From the NCBI RefSeq assembly GCF_037893185.1, contig NZ_CP140772.1:5332001-5396000 (forward strand): a stretch of 64,000 nucleotides of DNA, written 5' to 3'. A program made the translations under genes and the position numbers. Below, one piece after another: positions 62,111-64,000 of this stretch (its first letter is position 1; the number at the start of each line of letters is the position of its first letter). Under the pieces are notes generated by a model that worked only from the letters and a program-made list of their open reading frames with translations, was not told the DNA's origin and searched no databases. The DNA comes from Chitinophaga sp. 180180018-3 (lineage in GTDB: Bacteria > Bacteroidota > Bacteroidia > Chitinophagales > Chitinophagaceae).

Positions 62111-64000
62111 TTAATTCATTTTCTTGTATACTGAACGGCTTTCCTTCAGCGTCACTATACCTCTTTCCGTTTCTTTCTTCACCCGTATCAATATGCCTTC
62201 ATCGTCATACTCATAGTAGGTAGCGAAATTATTTTCATCCATCTCCGCCATTACCCGCAGTGTTTTATCATCATACGCGTATGTTTTGATGTTACCGTCG
62301 TACGGGAAGATCCGGATATCGTCTATCGCAGCGGCAGGCGATGCCGGGATCTGTAACGTAAGCGCATTGTTAGCACCCAGGGGTATTGTGCTCATATCCA
62401 ATACGCCTTCTACCAGCTTCCATCCTTCTACGATTGCTTTGAAATCGAGCGGCACCAGTGTTCCATTTGCGCGGACTTCTATGTTCGGCACTGTTGCACC
62501 TGCAGAACCGTCTTTCACCCAGGCGGAGAAAATGTATTTACCGTTGGGCTTCGGCTGAAATCCGCGGGGATACAATCCGTTTGTAGTCCTGGTCCTGTAC
62601 TGCCCCAAGGCGTCTTTGTCGAGGTACGCGCCATCGTACGGTTTGTGTTCCAATGCGTGCACAGTCGTTTTCAGCTCCAGCGTTTTTGTCAGCTTCAGGG
62701 AATAGTTTCCACTATGCGCATCATCTGATTTCAGATAAGTACTGTAATCGCTTCCGAAGAATTTATGCAGGTCGAATTCATTCATGCTGCATCCTCCTGC
62801 CCCGCAAATACTGTTGAATCCGTAGTCTTCAAATCCATCATAATAAATCTCCCTGTTCATGGCATTCGCTGCCACTGCTACAGGCATGGCCCCACGGTAA
62901 CCAAATGCCGCACTCGAATAGCGGAGCAATGCATCTTTATTTTCCTGCTCCTGACCGTATTTGTCGTATAATGTTACATAGCGGCTGGTGACCCATTTAT
63001 CGCTGTCCGGTGCTGCTACCCATTTGAGGTTAATAGCATCGAAATACCAATATGGTTTGTAATTTGTCAGATAGCCACTGTTGCGCAGATTCAGGCCAGC
63101 GCCTTTATTTTTGAAGATCTGCTGATCCGTCCGGTTCACTTCGTAAACCTTTTCCTCCGATACTCTCCAGTTTCCCAGGAAGCCCAGCACGTAAGGATTA
63201 ACAACGCCCGAAAGCGGCGTGGCGTCACAAACAAACGGAAAGTTGCACAGGCTTTCGATACTGCCTGTAACACAGGGATACCGGGATACTCGTCTGTTAT
63301 TTCCGTCGAGGATATAGGTATTCACTGCAGGATTGGGTGACACCATATTTAATGTACTGAACGCTGTATAACCAGGTACCTGCGAATCGGCCATCACAGA
63401 GAGGTCGTCCGGCGATTTGCTATATACCTCCACTCCTATTCCACCAGGATTATCTGTAGGACTCGAACCCGGGATAACAAAATTATAGAACTCAATACGT
63501 ATGGTATGCTTTCCGGCGGTCAGGCTAATCGGTATAACGTACCATTCTCCCCAATAACTTATACTGTTGTTTATATAAGGCGTAGAAACCCGGAGTACGT
63601 CGTCTATATAAACTTTTACCAGGTCATCCGCCGCGTAGCCAAGTGAACAGGAACCTCCGGTAGCCATATTAAAGCAACCTTCCATGCCCATCCATACCCC
63701 TGTTACTCCCTGCGAATTTTTAAGCCATACACTAGTCGAATTCAGTCTGCCACATGTACTAACAGATGAAGATGAACTTAAGGTTGATACACTTGCGGCT
63801 TTTGCATTACTATTGGTACCGGTGCCGGCTACACTGAATGTCTGCGTAGGCGGCGTAGTACAATCCCCTCCCCAGAACCAGCTCTTCTTAACTAATTTAG
63901 TACCGTCGGCACGCTGGAATATTGCACCATTGATTCCTGCGTCTGGTTTAACTGTCGACCTTACTACCTGCAGGGTGTCATTGGTATTTTCTACTGCATA
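62111..64000 (-). CDS. Large secreted protein upstream of Rhs, 5' end outside window
   Basis: The frame is open to the right edge (at least 629 residues); the internal ATG at 63691 is not the start. Visible parts: a beta-sandwich, carbohydrate-binding-like segment (KPNGKYIFSAWVKDGSAGAT, WKLVEGVLDMSTIPLGANNA) and an end that resembles YD repeats (YAYDDKTLRVMAEMDENNFA, TYYEYDDEGILIRVKKETER). A Ser-rich stretch lies near 63760. It precedes the 262-residue membrane protein by 25 bases and so belongs to the Rhs operon. Such large partners commonly precede Rhs genes in Chitinophagaceae; function unknown. Confidence 0.65.
   Translation of the reverse strand, partial: YAVENTNDTLQVVRSTVKPDAGINGAIFQRADGTKLVKKSWFWGGDCTTPPTQTFSVAGTGTNSNAKAASVSTLSSSSSVSTCGRLNSTSVWLKNSQGVTGVWMGMEGCFNMATGGSCSLGYAADDLVKVYIDDVLRVSTPYINNSISYWGEWYVIPISLTAGKHTIRIEFYNFVIPGSSPTDNPGGIGVEVYSKSPDDLSVMADSQVPGYTAFSTLNMVSPNPAVNTYILDGNNRRVSRYPCVTGSIESLCNFPFVCDATPLSGVVNPYVLGFLGNWRVSEEKVYEVNRTDQQIFKNKGAGLNLRNSGYLTNYKPYWYFDAINLKWVAAPDSDKWVTSRYVTLYDKYGQEQENKDALLRYSSAAFGYRGAMPVAVAANAMNREIYYDGFEDYGFNSICGAGGCSMNEFDLHKFFGSDYSTYLKSDDAHSGNYSLKLTKTLELKTTVHALEHKPYDGAYLDKDALGQYRTRTTNGLYPRGFQPKPNGKYIFSAWVKDGSAGATVPNIEVRANGTLVPLDFKAIVEGWKLVEGVLDMSTIPLGANNALTLQIPASPAAAIDDIRIFPYDGNIKTYAYDDKTLRVMAEMDENNFATYYEYDDEGILIRVKKETERGIVTLKESRSVYKKMN

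Overview
The window is chromosomal DNA from a Bacteroidota bacterium, most likely Chitinophagaceae and Chitinophaga-like. The signs are a SusC/SusD pair, TonB receptors fused to carboxypeptidase-regulatory domains, a GLPGLI protein next to an outer-membrane receptor, several AraC regulators, and a very long secreted Rhs protein with a LamG-like insert. Assignments rest on reading translated sequence by eye; no database search was run.

Left part, about 1-31,700: a mosaic of short transcription units. In order: a TetR regulator, a lipoprotein and three membrane proteins, an AraC/SDR pair, an AHSA1-like protein, a MarR regulator followed by a rifamycin phosphotransferase (with a palindromic operator), a DUF4198 protein and a siderophore-type TonB receptor. 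Behind the receptor lies the wreck of a PepSY protein. Then come a methyltransferase, a class C beta-lactamase-like hydrolase, another AraC regulator, tRNA-Ser(TGA) with its terminator, a thioesterase, a TonB receptor/GLPGLI operon, a sugar-acid dehydratase/SDR operon, a SNF2 helicase and a repeat lipoprotein.

Middle part, 30,937-45,089: a small polysaccharide-utilisation-like locus (GntR regulator, decayed hairpin glycosidase, SusC, SusD, class I mannose-6-phosphate isomerase-like protein) with a recurring TGTACAT motif. It is followed by a SnoaL protein and a Crp-family regulator separated by a perfect TGTGA-N6-TCACA palindrome, a Tdi1-like immunity protein, an arginase-family enzyme and an overlapping operon for a 3-amino-sugar (GT14, FdtA-like, FdtB-like).

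Right part, 45,142-64,000 (all minus strand): an Rhs polymorphic-toxin locus. A 2,741-residue Rhs protein with a PD-(D/E)XK-like tip and its immunity gene is followed downstream by up to seven displaced toxin/immunity cassettes. The first two keep the Rhs core motif that matches the full-length gene. The next has only a toxin domain. The most distal are reduced to immunity genes preceded by toxin tails of a few dozen codons. Decay therefore increases with distance from the expressed gene. Hairpin terminators sit at or near the ends of several immunity genes. Two co-oriented genes precede the Rhs gene, the first running off the right edge.
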